Positions 12,454 through 29,550 of a stretch of DNA of 64,000 nt are shown piece after piece. A program made the translations under genes and the position numbers. The stretch's first letter is position 1. Each line of letters begins with the position of its first letter. The notes beneath the pieces are model-generated. The model saw nothing but the letters and a program-made list of their open reading frames with translations, had not been told where the DNA came from and did no database searches. The DNA is taken from positions 62,001 through 126,000 of the forward strand of contig NC_133123.1 in the NCBI RefSeq assembly GCF_033568475.1, given 5' to 3'. The stretch comes from Henckelia pumila (taxonomy: Eukaryota; Streptophyta; Magnoliopsida; Lamiales; Gesneriaceae).

Positions 12454-13523
12454 GAAACTGCTGTAAAAGAAGTGTTATTTCGAACACAAAATAAAAGCCT
12501 TCAAATGCATGCCTCGGAACAGATCAAGCAGAATAATGAACTGAATGAGTAGTATCGTAAATCAGTGTGTTGTTTTAGTGATTATCAGAAGTGCAGATAG
12601 TTTATGTTAGGATTTTGGTTTGATAAGCTAAATTCTGTTACGTTCTGTTCTGATAGCTTATATATTACGAATGCTTGAAAGTTGATTCGATGGTAGGCTT
12701 CCTTTACTCTACCAACGCGGTTCTATTTTCTTGCAAGTGTTTCTGTTTCTCAGAAATTTGGCAGATTGTATTAGATTTTATATCAAATTTTGAGTTTCTT
12801 AGCTTCTTGAACATGGCCTACTCTGCCACCACTAGGAAAAATGCATATTGCAATTTTTTTTTAAAAAAAAATCTGTGCATATTTCTAGGAAATGGATAAA
12901 ACCCAAGATGTTCGTTTTTGAAATCTTGTGGAGATAATATCTGGACCTTTGTTGACAACCTCATACACCTATACTATACATACAAAATTTAAAATGATGA
13001 TATACAATTTAAGGGTATTTTTGTTCATATAAATACAAATTTTAAAACACTGACACTTTCGAGCATGAGCTCGAATAACTCAATATTTTGATAAATCGAG
13101 CTCGAGCCCATAAAATTTAAATCCAGATGAACTCCTGTAGTACAATACCACCTTTATGTCGTAAAGTAAAAGGTTGCTTGCTGCAGGTTTTCTACTAAAA
13201 TTTTGGAAGCAGAAGCACTTGAATGGGGTGAGGGTCTTTAAATCGCCAAGTAATCGGGTCCATCTAATGGCTTTGTACAGAAGATAAATAACTCATAGGC
13301 CATAGTAATACAAGATGCTTCCCATCTGAAGCAACTTTCATTAAAGAGATTCCAAAATACAAATTGATGCCAGAAAATGTCCATTTCTTGTACACACAAC
13401 ACACCAAGCTTTAACACCAACTTACATATAGTAGCAGGCCGACTGAACCAATATAAGCACATTAGAAGAAATCAAAGAGGCAATCCATTTGTTACAACAT
13501 AACACGGACGTATATAATCACGA
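12454..13523. other. Spacer between convergent J-domain and CIPK genes
   Basis: It holds the 3' untranslated region of the J-domain gene (an AATAAA-like AAATAAAAGCC lies about 35 bases after its stop) and, from about 13250 to 13523, probably the 3' untranslated region of the CIPK gene on the other strand. A GAGCTCGA-rich scrap at about 13055-13110 resembles the foldback element at 6266. No gene is visible. Confidence 0.4.
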
Positions 13524-17510
<3,987 letters not shown>

Positions 17511-18510
17511 TTTCTTTGTAAAGCCTGCAGAGTTTGAATATATGCGTGTAAAGTACAGGTTCGACCAAAAAGAACTCGCCTTTTTGCTGTTTTTTTCACT
17601 TGCCCTGGCTTCCAGCGTGGATCCCTGACATTGTTTTCTTTTTTACACTCCCTTCAACCTTCTAATTAGAAAAAGCTAGAGCCGTTTCTTCTTGCAAGGC
17701 TGCCACACCTGAGACTTCTCTACATTCATCTTCTCTTCCTGGATTTCCTCACAAAAGCAAAGAGGCAAAAAAGCTAGGAAAACAATAAACCAAAAGATGG
17801 GGAATTTAATCAATTTCCTCCTCAGTAGGATTCCGAATGGCAACCATTGTTGAAACAGAAGGAAATATTAATAATGGAAGGCCGAGAAGAGTGAGGTGAT
17901 GTTCTTGATTAATGGAGTCTAGTCTATATTCGAGTTAAAAAAGCTTGAATATCGGGCACCGAGTGAAATTCGAGTAATTTGATACTTGCAATGATGAATA
18001 ATTTGGCAAATGTGTGAAGAAGGCAGGAATCATAGGATCGATGCATGAATGAACGACCACCAGATGGGAAAGGTGAACGGCTCAAATTATCAAAGTTTAA
18101 TCGAGTCAAAATAAATATATATTCAGTCTCATTGTTCATCAACAATAATATAATAATATCTGATTTGGACTATTTTTTTTTTTTTTCAAATTCTTTTACA
18201 AGTTTTATTCAAAAGTATATTTGTTTTTTATTAAAAAAAAACATTCATATTTTTTGTTCAATAAAATATGTTTTCTTAATCCAAGTAGGTTTTTTCCCAT
18301 GAATTTGTCCAAAAATTAATATGCCGAAACAAGAGCATTAGGGATGATAATTATTCAAGTTATTTTAATTTTTAATTATTAAACAATTAACTAAAAAGCA
18401 TAGAGAATAATTGTTTTTCTTTAGAAAACAATAGCGAGCTAAGATTGTTAAATGACAAAAAAATTTGTGATACGGTCTCACGTTTGGATATAATTTTAAG
18501 CACTAATTAA
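17511..18510. other. Upstream region of the CIPK gene
   Basis: On the minus strand a CTCTGCAG acceptor lies about 18 bases before the CIPK ATG, so a leader intron and a non-coding first exon probably lie between 17530 and about 17900. The rest to 18510 is AT-rich, with T and A homopolymers near 18172-18240. I see no other gene. Confidence 0.35.
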
Positions 18511-18750
18511 TATTCACTTCGTCCTAATTATATATGTCACGTTTTTTTTGTTTGTCCTAAATATATAGTATTATACTAAATTTTGTAATATTTTTTTATA
18601 TTCTTTTACTAATATATATCTTATTAACTATATTTTAAAAATATAATTGTGCAATTATTTTTTGAATACATTAAATAGGGATAAATTATGAATTTTTTTC
18701 TTAATCTGTGTGAAAAATGTAGCTCTATGTTATCGAGAGAAAGAGAGTAT
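18511..18750. mobile_element. Stowaway-like (Tc1/mariner) MITE
   Basis: The left end (TATTCACTTCGTCCTAATTA) is a decayed version of the plant Stowaway start CTCCGTCC. The right end, read in reverse (ATACTCTCTTTCTCTCGATA), is an imperfect inverted copy. Both ends abut TA, the target of this superfamily. About 240 bp, AT-rich and non-coding. Confidence 0.45.
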
Positions 18751-19166
18751 CATATACCTACAATAAAATAATGGTGTATGATAGTTGCTTGAAACCTCAA
18801 AGATAATTATTGTAACATAAAGACGAATTGAGATGTGAAAATTATGAGTTTACACTAATTAATCTCAAATTTTTTTATGTTGAATGAAAAACATCGCTAT
18901 CAGTACTTCTCATTTCTCAATAATGCTGGCAGATGCTGATTTTATCTTTTAATTATTTCCAATAATAATAGTAGTAAGAATAGTTTTCACCATCGATCTA
19001 TGGCCAATCAACATTTATTTGAATTTTTAAACACAATAATTTGAAGAGAGTCCTCCACGGCTCCCACATGCAATAATTGATTGCTCCTCGGACCTACATT
19101 TTTATTTTTTTATGTTAATTGATCATGAGATGCCTCCTACTTCAATAGTATATATATATATATATA

Positions 19167-19195
19167 CTAGAAAACGTGCACGTGCGTTGCACGTG
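19167..19195 (-). mobile_element. Helitron 3' terminus
   Basis: Read on the minus strand the sequence has a 7-bp stem with a 3-base loop (CACGTGC AAC GCACGTG), then CACGTTTT and CTAG followed by T. Hairpin plus CTRR next to a host T is the signature of a Helitron 3' end. The body would run to higher coordinates. I could not locate the matching TC 5' end, and the gypsy element has since inserted close by. The element's size is therefore unknown. Confidence 0.55.
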
Positions 19196-19249
19196 AGAAA
19201 CATATGATTGAGTAATTTAAATTCGAAACAAAACTAAAATAAAAACTCT

Positions 19250-19411
19250 AGTAAGACAATCTCACGAGAAAATTTCGTGAAATTGATTTCTTAATTGATC
19301 ACCCGTGAAAAATTATTAATTTTAATGTCAAAAGTGTTATTTTTATTTGTAAATATGAGCAACATTAAGTAGTCTAAAACATAAAAAATCGTGAGACCGT
19401 CTCACAAGATA
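19250..19411. repeat. GTGAGAC-type MITE, copy A
   Basis: About 160 bp between inverted ends GTAAGACAATCTCAC and GTGAGACCGTCTCACA. The middle contains GTTATTTTTATTTGTAAATATG. The same unit occurs at 30812-30972 and, decayed, near 8705-8820. I recognise it as a very common small MITE in asterid genomes. It lies inside the duplicated block described under the tandem duplication. Confidence 0.5.
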
Positions 19412-19477
19412 CCTATTATAAAATTAATTAACTCAACAAAATATAACAACAATAATATTAAATTTAAATAATTCATG

Positions 19478-21973
19478 TGAAACGACCCTAACTCTCTAAT
19501 ATAAATAAATATGCGGATTTTTTTTTTATACTTACTAAATAATAATATGTACATACATGCCCATACATATATGCACAGAATAAATAGATTTAAAAATAAA
19601 TAAACTAAGTAAAAATGCAACCCTTAATAAATTAAATATCTGAGTCAAACATTTTAATAAAATACTGACATAAGAAAAAATAAATAAAATTTGCATGCAC
19701 TGAAAATATTTAAATAAAATATCTCATACTGTCAACCACTGAAAATAAATAAACAAATGTATAACATGCTAAAATATTCAAAACATGCATAAAGACTCAG
19801 ACGACGATCACGGTCACGGGGTCACTGCATGTCCGCTCATATGTCCTCGCTGCCGGTGGGTACCACATCCTCCTCTACGTACTCACCTGCACCATACCAG
19901 TGTAGTGAGCCTAGAGGCCCAACATGCTAACATAACAAGGGTTTAAAATAATTTAAATCACTTTAATACTAATACATACATATACATGAATGTGCATGCT
20001 TAAATATATCATGACATAACATAACTTAAATTAACTTAAATATCATAATCATACATAATACATAAACATTGTTGAGCAAATTATTTTCTAACATCGCATG
20101 GTTGTATCCATAGTGTAACCTTAAATCATACATTAAATACTGATCAGCGTGGAAACCAACGTACGTGGCGGTGACGAATCACCTCTTAAATTGGCACTAA
20201 ACTGCCCTTCAATAGTTTACATATGGGGACGAATCCCCCTTAAATTGTCATACTACTTCAACTTCCAACATAAAATTATTTTCTTTTGCTCAACCTTAAA
20301 CATTAAATCATGCATAAAAATTATTTCATGAATGCATGTACTTAAATAAAATGTGTGTCCTTCATATATATTTAATTTAATTTTTATACTAACATATAAA
20401 TACTAAAATAACATTCATGCATAAAATAATTAAATATATATTTAGGACACATGCAATTTCTCATGGTCTGTACTGAACTGCTGGCTCTAACACTCAGGTC
20501 CATTTTCTTAAATTCTGGTCTACTAACACTGAGATTGACCCATTAACATACTTAAGCCCAATAATTAATTATTTTAAGCCTACTTAATTAATTAAAGCCC
20601 ATTAACAAATTTAAATGTAGCCCATTAATTTAATTAATCTAATTAGCCCAATAAAACACTTAAATTTAATAATTAACTTAAAATTAAAAATACCCGAGCC
20701 CAATTAACTTAACCCGGACCCGGACCCAACTAACTTAACCCATGACCCACGGACTTGACCCGGACCACTAACCCGACCCGGAACCCACATGAAACCCTAG
20801 GACCCGTCGCCCTATTCCCGTCTCGGCTGCTGCCGGCCTGCTCCGGCTGCCCCTGGCCGGAGCGCCGCCGCCCAGACGTAGCCCACGTCTGGGCGGACCT
20901 AACCTGCACCAGCCCCCATCCCCATGCAGCCTGGACCCCCATCACCGAACCTCCTTCTCCAAAACCCTAAACCTGCGCACTCCTGGAACCCGATCGACCT
21001 AGCTTGCTTCCTGGGCTCTTTTGGCTCGAACCACTCGAGCCACTCGAGTCCAGACCACCCTCACACCACCTAGGAATCCTTGGCCAGCAGCTAGACACAC
21101 CCATGGCTTAAAAACGTGAGCATGATTCCACAAAACATGAACAAGGTGCATAACAACCAAAATTAAACTAATTTTTTGAAATTTCCTTGAATAATTCTAA
21201 TGCATACACACGCACACTATTAACCACTGATATGACACGAAAATTTGAGAAAGAAACATGCCTTGCACCGTTAAAGGAAGAGATAGGAGCGTGTAGAACG
21301 AATCCGGGACGACGGGACGACAAGCAACCTTGAAACTTCGAAGAAAAATCGGCTATGGAGCCTTGGAGATTTCTGATCGATGAAGAAGATGAAGGAGAGG
21401 GGGAGATGTCGGCTGAGGGCTTGGAGGCGTGAGGGGTTGGGTAGGTTTAGGGTAAGGTTTTAATTTAAAAAATAGGTTTTTAGGATAATAAAATATTAAT
21501 AGAGATTTTTAAATATAAACTATATAACTTAAAAAACTCTAAATAAGAAGTAAAATCTGATAACTAAAATTAAAATCCCGAAATATTAATTAAGAGAATT
21601 TTAAAAATACTAAAAAGTCATTATTTTAGCTTATTTTGAATAAAAACAGACTCCTAAAATTATATAAAATTAAATACTAAAAATATTGAGGAAATAAAAC
21701 TCAAAATAATATTTTTGGGCTCTAAAAAGACTCATAAAATAATTTGGATAGAAATTTGTCATCTCGTCCGTCCACGGTCCGTCTACGCGATCAAAAACAA
21801 TTAATTTCCATAAATCGTGAAAATCACTAATTATGGGTTAAATGCTTAAAAATAACTTAAAACATGCACAAAAATTTCACATAATTATTTAACCCATAAA
21901 TCTAAAATTTTAAATAAATAAATTTCCTAATTATGCATGCGAATTTACGTATTTAAAAATACCGGGTGTTACA
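19478..21973 (-). repeat. 3' LTR of the gypsy element
   Basis: The partner of the LTR at 26818-29347, aligned end to end with scattered differences. It sits directly beside the polypurine tract, confirming that the element is read on the minus strand. Confidence 0.92.
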
Positions 21974-21998
21974 ATTCCCCCCCCCCCCCCCCCCCCTT
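21974..21998 (-). other. Polypurine tract of the gypsy element
   Basis: The minus strand has AA, an uninterrupted run of 20 G and then AAT directly against the 3' LTR. A G run this long is exceptional for a polypurine tract and may have expanded by slippage. Confidence 0.75.
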
Positions 21999-22029
21999 AA
22001 ATTGGATTTCGTCCTCGAAATTAAAGTAA

Positions 22030-25000
22030 TTACCCGAACAACTCCGGGTAGCGAGTCCTCATATCTGCCTCGGTCTCCCAAGTAGTTTCCTCCTCCAAGT
22101 GATTCAGCCACTGGACTCTGACCATCGGTATAACTCGTGTCCTCAATCTGCGCTCCTCCCTAGCCAAGATCCGTATAGGCCTCTCCTCAAATGCTAACTC
22201 CGGTGTCAACTGAAGAGGCTCAAAATCCAACACATGTGATGGGTTCGAGATGTATCTCCGAAGCATGGATACATGGAATACATTGTGCACTGCCGCTAGC
22301 CCTGGTGGTAGAGCTAAACGGTAAGCCAACGTGCCAACTCTCTCCAAAATCTTGAATGGCCCTATATATCTCGGATTAAGCTTGCCTCTCCGACCAAATC
22401 GCACTATTCCCTTCATAGGTGACACCTTCAGGAATACGTGATCACCTACAGTGAACTCCAAATCTCGTCATCGAGTATCTGCATAACTCTTCTGACGACT
22501 CTGAGCAGTCTTCATGCGATCCCGAATCTGTGTCACAATATCAGCTGTCTGCTGCACAATCTCAGATCCAAGTAAAATCCTCTCACCGACCTCATCCCAA
22601 TGCACAGGAGATCTGCACCTCCTCCCGTACAATGCTGCATAAGGAGCCATACCTATAGACGACTGAAAACTGTTGTTATAGGTAAACTCCACTAATGGCA
22701 GTCTAGTCTCCCACGAGCCCTGAAAGTCGATGACACAAGCACTCAGTAGATCCTCGAGAACCTGAATCACTCTCTCAGACTGACCATCTGTCTGGGGATG
22801 GAACGCTGTACTGAACAAAAGTCTAGTCCCCAATGCAGTGTGCAAACTCCTCCAAAACGCAGACGTAAATCTCGGATCTCTATCTGATACTATCGACACT
22901 GGTATGCCATGCAGTCTAACAATATCCTTGATGTAAAGCTCTGCATACTGTGTCAACGAGTAAGTAGTCCTCACCGGTAAGAAATGAGCTGACTTGGTGA
23001 GTCTATCCACGATCACCCAAATAGCTGTGCAACCTCTGGCACTCCTTGGTAAGCCAAATACAAAGTCCATCGTAATATTCTCCCATTTTCATTCCGGAAT
23101 AGGAAGAGGTCTAAGAAGTCCTGCTGGACGCTGATGCTCTGCCTTGACCTGCTGACAAGTCAAGAACTCTGACACAACTCTCCCGATGTCTCTCTTCATC
23201 CCGGGCCACCAATACAATAACTGCAAATCTCGATACATCTTTGTACTTCCGGGGTAAATGGAGTACGGAGATGTGTGAGCCTCTGCTAAGATCTCAGCTC
23301 TCAACTGATCGACGTTCGGTACCCACATCCTACCATGGTACTGAACAATGCCATCCAAAACTGTATACAGAAGATTACCCTTGGCCTCATCTCTCTGTGT
23401 CCATCGCTGCAACTCCTCATCAGTAGACTGTCCATCCCTGATCCGATCTCGCAGAACTGGCTGCACCGTCAACGTTGACAAGTTCGGTGCATGACCACTC
23501 GAGTAAAACTCCAAATCAAACCTCTGAATCTCACTCTGCAGTGGTAGCTGCACTGACAAACATGATACCACTGACGACTTCCGACTCTAAGAATCGGCCA
23601 CTACATTAGCTTTACCTGGATGGTAGCTTATGTCACAGTCGTAATCCTTCACCAACTCCAACCATCTTCGTTGCCTCATGTTCAACTCCTTCTGAGTCAA
23701 GAAGTACTTGAGGCTCTTATGATCAGTGAAAATCTTGCACTTCTTGCCATACAGATAGTGCCTCCAGATTTTCAAAGCGAAAACCACTGCCGCTAACTCC
23801 AAGTCATGCGTCGGGTAGTTCTACTCATGAATCTTCAACTGCCTAGACGCATAAGCAATAACCTTACCACACTGCATAAGTACTGCGTCTAAACCTAGCT
23901 TAGACGCGTCGGTGTACACCACTAACTCCTCGTGTGGTACTGTCATCGCTAAAACAGGTGCAGTAGTGAGTGCTTCCTTCAGCTGATCGAAGCTCCTCTG
24001 ACAGTCTGAACTCCAAATAAACTTCGCGTTCTTCTTGGTTAAGGAAGTCAAGGGTACTGCAATAGAGGAAAAACCCTTGATGAACTTCCTATAGTATCCT
24101 GCCAAACCCAAGAAACTTCGAATCTCTGAAGCATTCTTCGGAATACCCCATTTCTGTACTGCCTCAACCTTCGACTGATCCACTGCAATCCCATCTCTCG
24201 AAATAATGTGGCCAAGAAATGCCACCTGCTCGAGCCAAAACTCGCACTTGCTGAACTTGGCATACAAACGATGCTCCCTCAAAGTCTGCAAGGCTGTCTG
24301 TAGATGCTGCATATGCTCCTCAACGCTCCTAGAGTAGATCAAGATATCATCAATGAAGACTATGATGAACTGATCAAGATACGACTGAAATACCCGGTTC
24401 ATGAGATCCATGAAAATCGCTGGAGCATTGGTAATCCCAAATGGCATCACTAAGAACTCGTAATGCCCATAATGTGTCCGGAAAGCAGTCTTGGACACAT
24501 CTGCCTCTCTAACTCGCAGCTGATGGTAGCCAGATCGCAGGTCGATCTTGGAGAAAACCGAAGCTCCCTACAACTGATCAAATAAGTCCTCTATCCTCGG
24601 CAGTGGGTACTTATTCTTCACTGTGACCCTATTGAGCTCTCGATAATCGATGCACAGTCTCATACTGCCATCCTTCTTCTTCACAAATAACACTGGAGCT
24701 CCCCATGGAGAAAAGCTAGGACGAACAAAGCCTTTCTCTAATAATTCCTGTATCTGCTCCTTCAACTCTTTCATCTCGATAGGAGCAAGTCTGTATGGTG
24801 CCTTAGAGATAGGCACGGTGTCTGACACTAAGTCGATGTTGAACTCCACATCTTTCACTGGTGGAATTCCTGCAACATCCTCCGGGAAGACGTCCGGAAA
24901 GTCACGAACCACCTCTATCTCTGATAATGATCTGCTAGGTGATTCTGTGGCCGTGACAATACTTGCTAGAAAACCTTGACAACCCCGTTTCAACAACTTC

Positions 25001-25400
25001 CTCGCCTGAATAAGAGATATCACCTGAGGAATATCACTGCTCTAAGATGCATGAAAAGTAAACGGGTCGCCTCCCGACGGTTTCACTGAAACTGTCCTCC
25101 AATGAAAATCAATCGAAGCTCCATTGACTGTGAACCAGTCCATACCCAATATCAAATCAAATCCATTCAATGGCAAAACCACCATATCTGCGCGAATGGA
25201 GTGCCCCTGAAGCTCCAACTCCAGTTCTCGAATGACACTAGAGGTAGAAATAATCTGTCCTGACGGCATAGTGACATCATAACCACTGTCAACAATCTCG
25301 GGTGTGATGCCTATCCGTCTGATAAACTCCAGGGAGATAAACGAATGCGTAGCCCCTGAATCTAGCAACGCAAACGTGGAGTTGCCTCCAACTAGAATTC
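22030..25400 (-). pseudogene. pol region of the gypsy element
   Basis: Fossil coding region with, in order: aspartic protease (DSGATHSFIS), reverse transcriptase ([10 protein letters not shown]-like phrase and FIDDILIYS), RNase H ([28 protein letters not shown]), integrase (WWPGMKRDI, DRDPRFTSAFW, HPQTDGQSERV) and a C-terminal chromodomain-like segment (RVQWLNH, TWETEADMRTRYPELF). The order and the chromodomain place it in the Ty3/gypsy chromovirus branch. Confidence 0.85.
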
Positions 25401-25539
25401 TCCCTGCACGCAGAAGAATCCCAACAATTTCATACCACTACTAAACTTTCCCCAAAGAGTCGCTAAAACCCTTAATTCTAATCACAAGTAAAACATGCTT
25501 CTTATTCTAACATGAAAATAGATAATCCAAATAACAACA

Positions 25540-26650
25540 ATTCCACAGAAAACGAAATTTTTAACCAAAAGAAGAAATTATAAAATAATAGAGGTAAGAT
25601 ATACCAGTGATCAAGGAGGTGTCTGGATCTGCCTCCTCTGCCTGCATGACGAACACTCTACCAGAGGTGTTATTTTTCCTCGGGCAGTTAGCTATCTGAT
25701 GCCCTGGCTCCCTACAGTGGAAACAAACTCCTGCTCCCAACAGACAAGGTCCCGAATGCATTTTCTGACACTTCGGGCAAGTAGGAAAACCTATAGCATT
25801 AGGGGCCCCGCCCCTCAACTGCTGTGGCCTCTGCTGTGGATTCGGGCCCTTAGACGGCCCAGTAAACTGCTTCTTCGCAGGAGGCTGCGAAGATGGTCGC
25901 TGATACCCCAACTGAATCTGTCTCTTTCCCTACTGCTCTCGCTGTATCTCTCTCCTACCCTCCTCTGACCTCAGTGCTCTACTAACTGCCGCCTCGTATA
26001 TAGCGACGTCCATCATACGTACGTCGTGCTTGATATCCGCTCTCAGTCCCTCCACAAACTGCCTCATCTTCTCTGGTGGACTGTCTGAAATCAGAGGCAC
26101 AAAATGACAGCCTCTCTCGAACTGGCTCACATACTCAACCACTGACCTGTCCCCCTGCCGGAGACTCATAAACTCTCGGATCATGCGACTCCTCACATCC
26201 TCCATGAAATACTTGGCGTAGAAGATACGCCTAAACTCTACCCAAGACAGTGTAGGAAGGTGTACTCCCCTGGCAGCACCCTCCCACCAAAGAGCTGCGT
26301 ATCCCCTCAACATATACGTCGCACAGTTCACCCTGTCCGCATCTGTGATCCCCATATATGCAAAGATGGACTACAAAGAACGAATCCACCCCTCAGCCAC
26401 CAAAGGATCGGTTGTACCAATGAACTCCTTCGGCCCCTTCTTCTGGAACCGCTCAGCTACGTCCTCCTCATGAGACATTCTAGGACGTGAAGCCTGCTGC
26501 TCTAACAGAGCAGTAACCCCGGCCATCAAAGTAGCATTGGCCTGCTCCAATGCTGCAAGTGGGTTCTGCGGAGGTGGAGGTGGAGGTGTAGGTGTAGATT
26601 CCCCACGTCTGTTCATCGGTCTGGGAGGCATTCTGCACCACCACATATTT
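25540..26650 (-). pseudogene. gag region of the gypsy element
   Basis: Fossil coding region with a retrotransposon gag domain (WWEGAARG, FREFMSLRQGDRSV-type phrases) followed by a CCHC zinc knuckle, CFHCREPGHQIANC. The start carries a Pro-rich segment. Broken, in keeping with the whole element. Confidence 0.8.
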
Positions 26651-26804
26651 CTTTACGTAAATCTCCATGCATAACTAAGTGTTTTAACATTAATGCTAAC
26701 TTAAATTCTTAAAAGTAAATCATGCTATAAACACTTAAAACTTACAGACCGGTAGCGTGGATTTCTGAGCTCGCATAGCAGTAATGACCCCTCCAAGGAC
26801 CGTG

Positions 26805-26817
26805 CTCTGATACCAAC
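26805..26817 (-). other. Primer binding site of the gypsy element
   Basis: Immediately inside the 5' LTR the minus strand reads TTGGTATCAGAGC. This is complementary to the 3' end of initiator methionine tRNA, the usual primer of plant LTR retrotransposons. Confidence 0.85.
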
Positions 26818-29347
26818 TGAAACGACCCTAACTCTCTAATATAAATAAATATGCGGAATTTTTTTTTTTTTATACTTACTAAATAATAATATGTACATAC
26901 ATGCCCATACATATATGCACAGAATAAATAGATTTAAAAATAAATAAACTAAGTAAAAATGCAACCCTTAATAAATTAAATATCTGAGTCAAATATTTTA
27001 ATAAAATACTGACATAAGCAAAAATAAATAAAATTTGCATGCACTGAAAATATTTAAATAAAATATCCCATACTGTCAACCACTGAAAATAAATAAACAA
27101 ATGTATAACATGCTAAAATATTCAAAACATGCATAAAGACTCAGACGACGATCACGGTCACGGGGTCACTGCATGTCCGCTCATATGTCCTCGCCGCCGG
27201 TGGGTACCACATCCTCCCTACGTACTCACCTGCACCATACCAGTGTAGTGAGCCTAGAGGCCCAACATGCTAACATAACAAGGGTTTAAAATAATTTAAA
27301 TCACTTTAATACTAATACATACATATACATGAATGTGCATGCTTAAATATATCATGACATTACATAACTTAAATTAACTTAAATATCATAATCATACATA
27401 ATACATAAACATTGTTGAACAAATTATTTTCTAACATCGCATGGTTGTATCCATAGTGTAACCTTAAATCATACATTAAATACTGATCAGCGTGGAAACC
27501 AACGTACGTGGCGGTGACGAATCATCTCTTAAATTGGCAGTAAACTGCCCTTCAATAGTTCACATATGGGGACGAATCCCCCTTAAATTGTCACACTACT
27601 TCAACTTCCAACATAAAATTATTTTCTTTTGCTCAACCTTAAACATTAAATCATGCATAAAAATTATTTCATGAATGCATGTACTTAAATAAAATGTGTG
27701 TCCTTCATATATATTTAATTTAATTTTTATACTAACATATAAATACTAAAATAACATTCATGCATAAAATAATTAAATATATATTTAGGACACATGCAAT
27801 TTCTCATGGTCTGTACTGAACTGCTGGCCCTAACACTCAGGCCCATTTTCTTAAATTCTGGCCCACTAACACTGAGACTAGCCCATTAACATACTTAAGC
27901 CCAATAATTAATTATTCTAAGCCCACTTAATTAATTAAATCCCATTAACAAACTTAAATGTAGCCCATTAATTTAATTAATCTAATTAGCCCAATAAAAC
28001 ACTTAAATTTAATAATTAACTTAAAATTAAAAATACCCGAGCCCAATTAACTTAACCCGGACCCGGACCCAACTAACTTAACCCATGACCCACGGACTTG
28101 ACCCGGACCACTAACCCGACCCGGAACCCACATGAAACCCTAGGACCCGTCGCCCTATTCCCGTCTCGGCTGCGGCCGTGAGTAGCAGCCACTCCGTGGT
28201 TGCTGCCGGCCTGCTCCGGCCGCCCCTGGCCGGAGCGCCGCCGCCCAGACGTAGCCCAAGTCTGGGCGGACCTAACCTGCACGAGCCCCCAGCCCCATGC
28301 ACCCTGGACCCCCATCACTGAACCTCCTTCTCCAAAACCCTAAACCTGCGCACTCCTGGAACCCGATCGACCTAGCTTGCTTCCTGGGCTCTTTTGGCTC
28401 GAACCACTCGAGCAACTCGAGTCCAGACCACCCTCACACCACCTAAGAATTCTTGGCAAGCAGCTAGACGCACCCATGGCTTAAAAACGTGAGCATGATT
28501 CCACAAAACATGAACAAGGTGCATAACAACCAAAATTAAATGAATTTTCTGAAATTTCCTTGAATAATTCTAATGCATACACACGCACACTATTAACCAC
28601 TGATATGACACGAAACTTTGAGAAAGAAACATGCCTTGCACCGTTAAAGGAAGAGATAGGAGCGTGTAGAATGAATCCGGGACGACGGGACGACGAGCAA
28701 CCTTGAAACTTCGAAGAAAAATCGTCTATGGAGCCTTGGAGATTTGTGATCGATGAAGAAGATGAAGGAGAGGGGGAGATGTCGGCTGAGGGCTTGGAGG
28801 CGTGAGGGGTTGGGTAGGTTTAGGGTAAGGTTTTAATTTAAAAAATAGGTTTTTAGGATAATAAAATATTAATAGGGATTTTTAAATATAAACTATATAA
28901 CTTAAAAAACTCTAAATAAGAAGTAAAATCTGATAACTAAAATTAAAATCCCGAAATATTAATTAAGGGAATTTTAAAAATACTAAAAAATCATTATTTT
29001 GGCTTATTTTAAATAAAAACAGACTCCTAAAATTATATAAAATTAAATACTAAAAATATTGAGGAAATAAAACTCAAAATAATATTTTTGGGCTCTAAAA
29101 AGACTCATAAAATAATTTAGATAGAAAGTTGTCATCTCGTCAGTCCACGGTCCCGTCTACGCGATCAAAAACAATTAATTTCCATAAATCGTGAATATCA
29201 CTAATTATGGGTTAAATGCTTAAAAATAACTTAAAACATGCACAAAAATTTCACATAATTATTTAACCCATAAATCTAAAATTTTAAATAAATAAATTTC
29301 CTAATTATGCATGCGAATTTACGTATTTAAAAATACCGGGTGTTACA
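26818..29347 (-). repeat. 5' LTR of the gypsy element
   Basis: About 2.5 kb, nearly identical to the copy at 19478-21973. It begins TGAAACGACC and ends GGTGTTACA on the plus strand. It has a GC-rich core at about 28080-28450 in an otherwise AT-rich sequence. The LTR length fits the long-LTR Del/Tekay-type chromoviruses. Confidence 0.92.
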
Positions 29348-29352
29348 TCATG

Positions 29353-29547
29353 TGTGGTCTACCTTATATATATTCGTACTTCCTCGAAATTTTGTAACTC
29401 TTAATTAGTTTTGGCTGTTTGGTTGTTCTTAGTTTCATTACTGTAATTCTAGTAATCTTGAGAGGTTTTGGTCTAGCCCCCCTCTCATGTAAATTTGTTT
29501 TCTTCTAATAAACCGCCACAACAGGCGGCTTTTGGAAAAAAAAAATA
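29353..29547 (+). mobile_element. 5'-truncated LINE (L1-type) 3' end
   Basis: About 195 bases ending in a CGCC-rich tail (CTAATAAACCGCC...AGGCGGC) and a run of A. The phrases GGTCTAGCCCCCCTCTC and TAGTTTCATTACTGTAAT match the 3' ends of plant L1 LINEs as I know them. The apparent target duplication is TTCATG(T), on the left now split off by the gypsy element at 19472-19477 and on the right at 29553-29559. It is too short to encode anything. Confidence 0.6.
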
Positions 29548-29550
29548 TTT

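Larger units (their letters stand above)
19478..29347 (-). mobile_element. Ty3/gypsy LTR retrotransposon, chromovirus (Del/Tekay-like), broken
   Basis: A complete-length element on the minus strand. The two LTRs run 26818-29347 (5') and 19478-21973 (3'), start with TG and end with CA. The insertion is flanked by the 5-bp duplication TCATG at 19473-19477 and 29348-29352. The internal order gag, protease, reverse transcriptase, RNase H, integrase and a chromodomain-like tail places it in Ty3/gypsy, chromovirus branch. It is a fossil with roughly eight interruptions of its coding region. About fifty differences between the LTRs, counted by eye (about 2%), suggest an age near 0.8 million years at 1.3e-8 substitutions per site per year. 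Confidence 0.92.
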
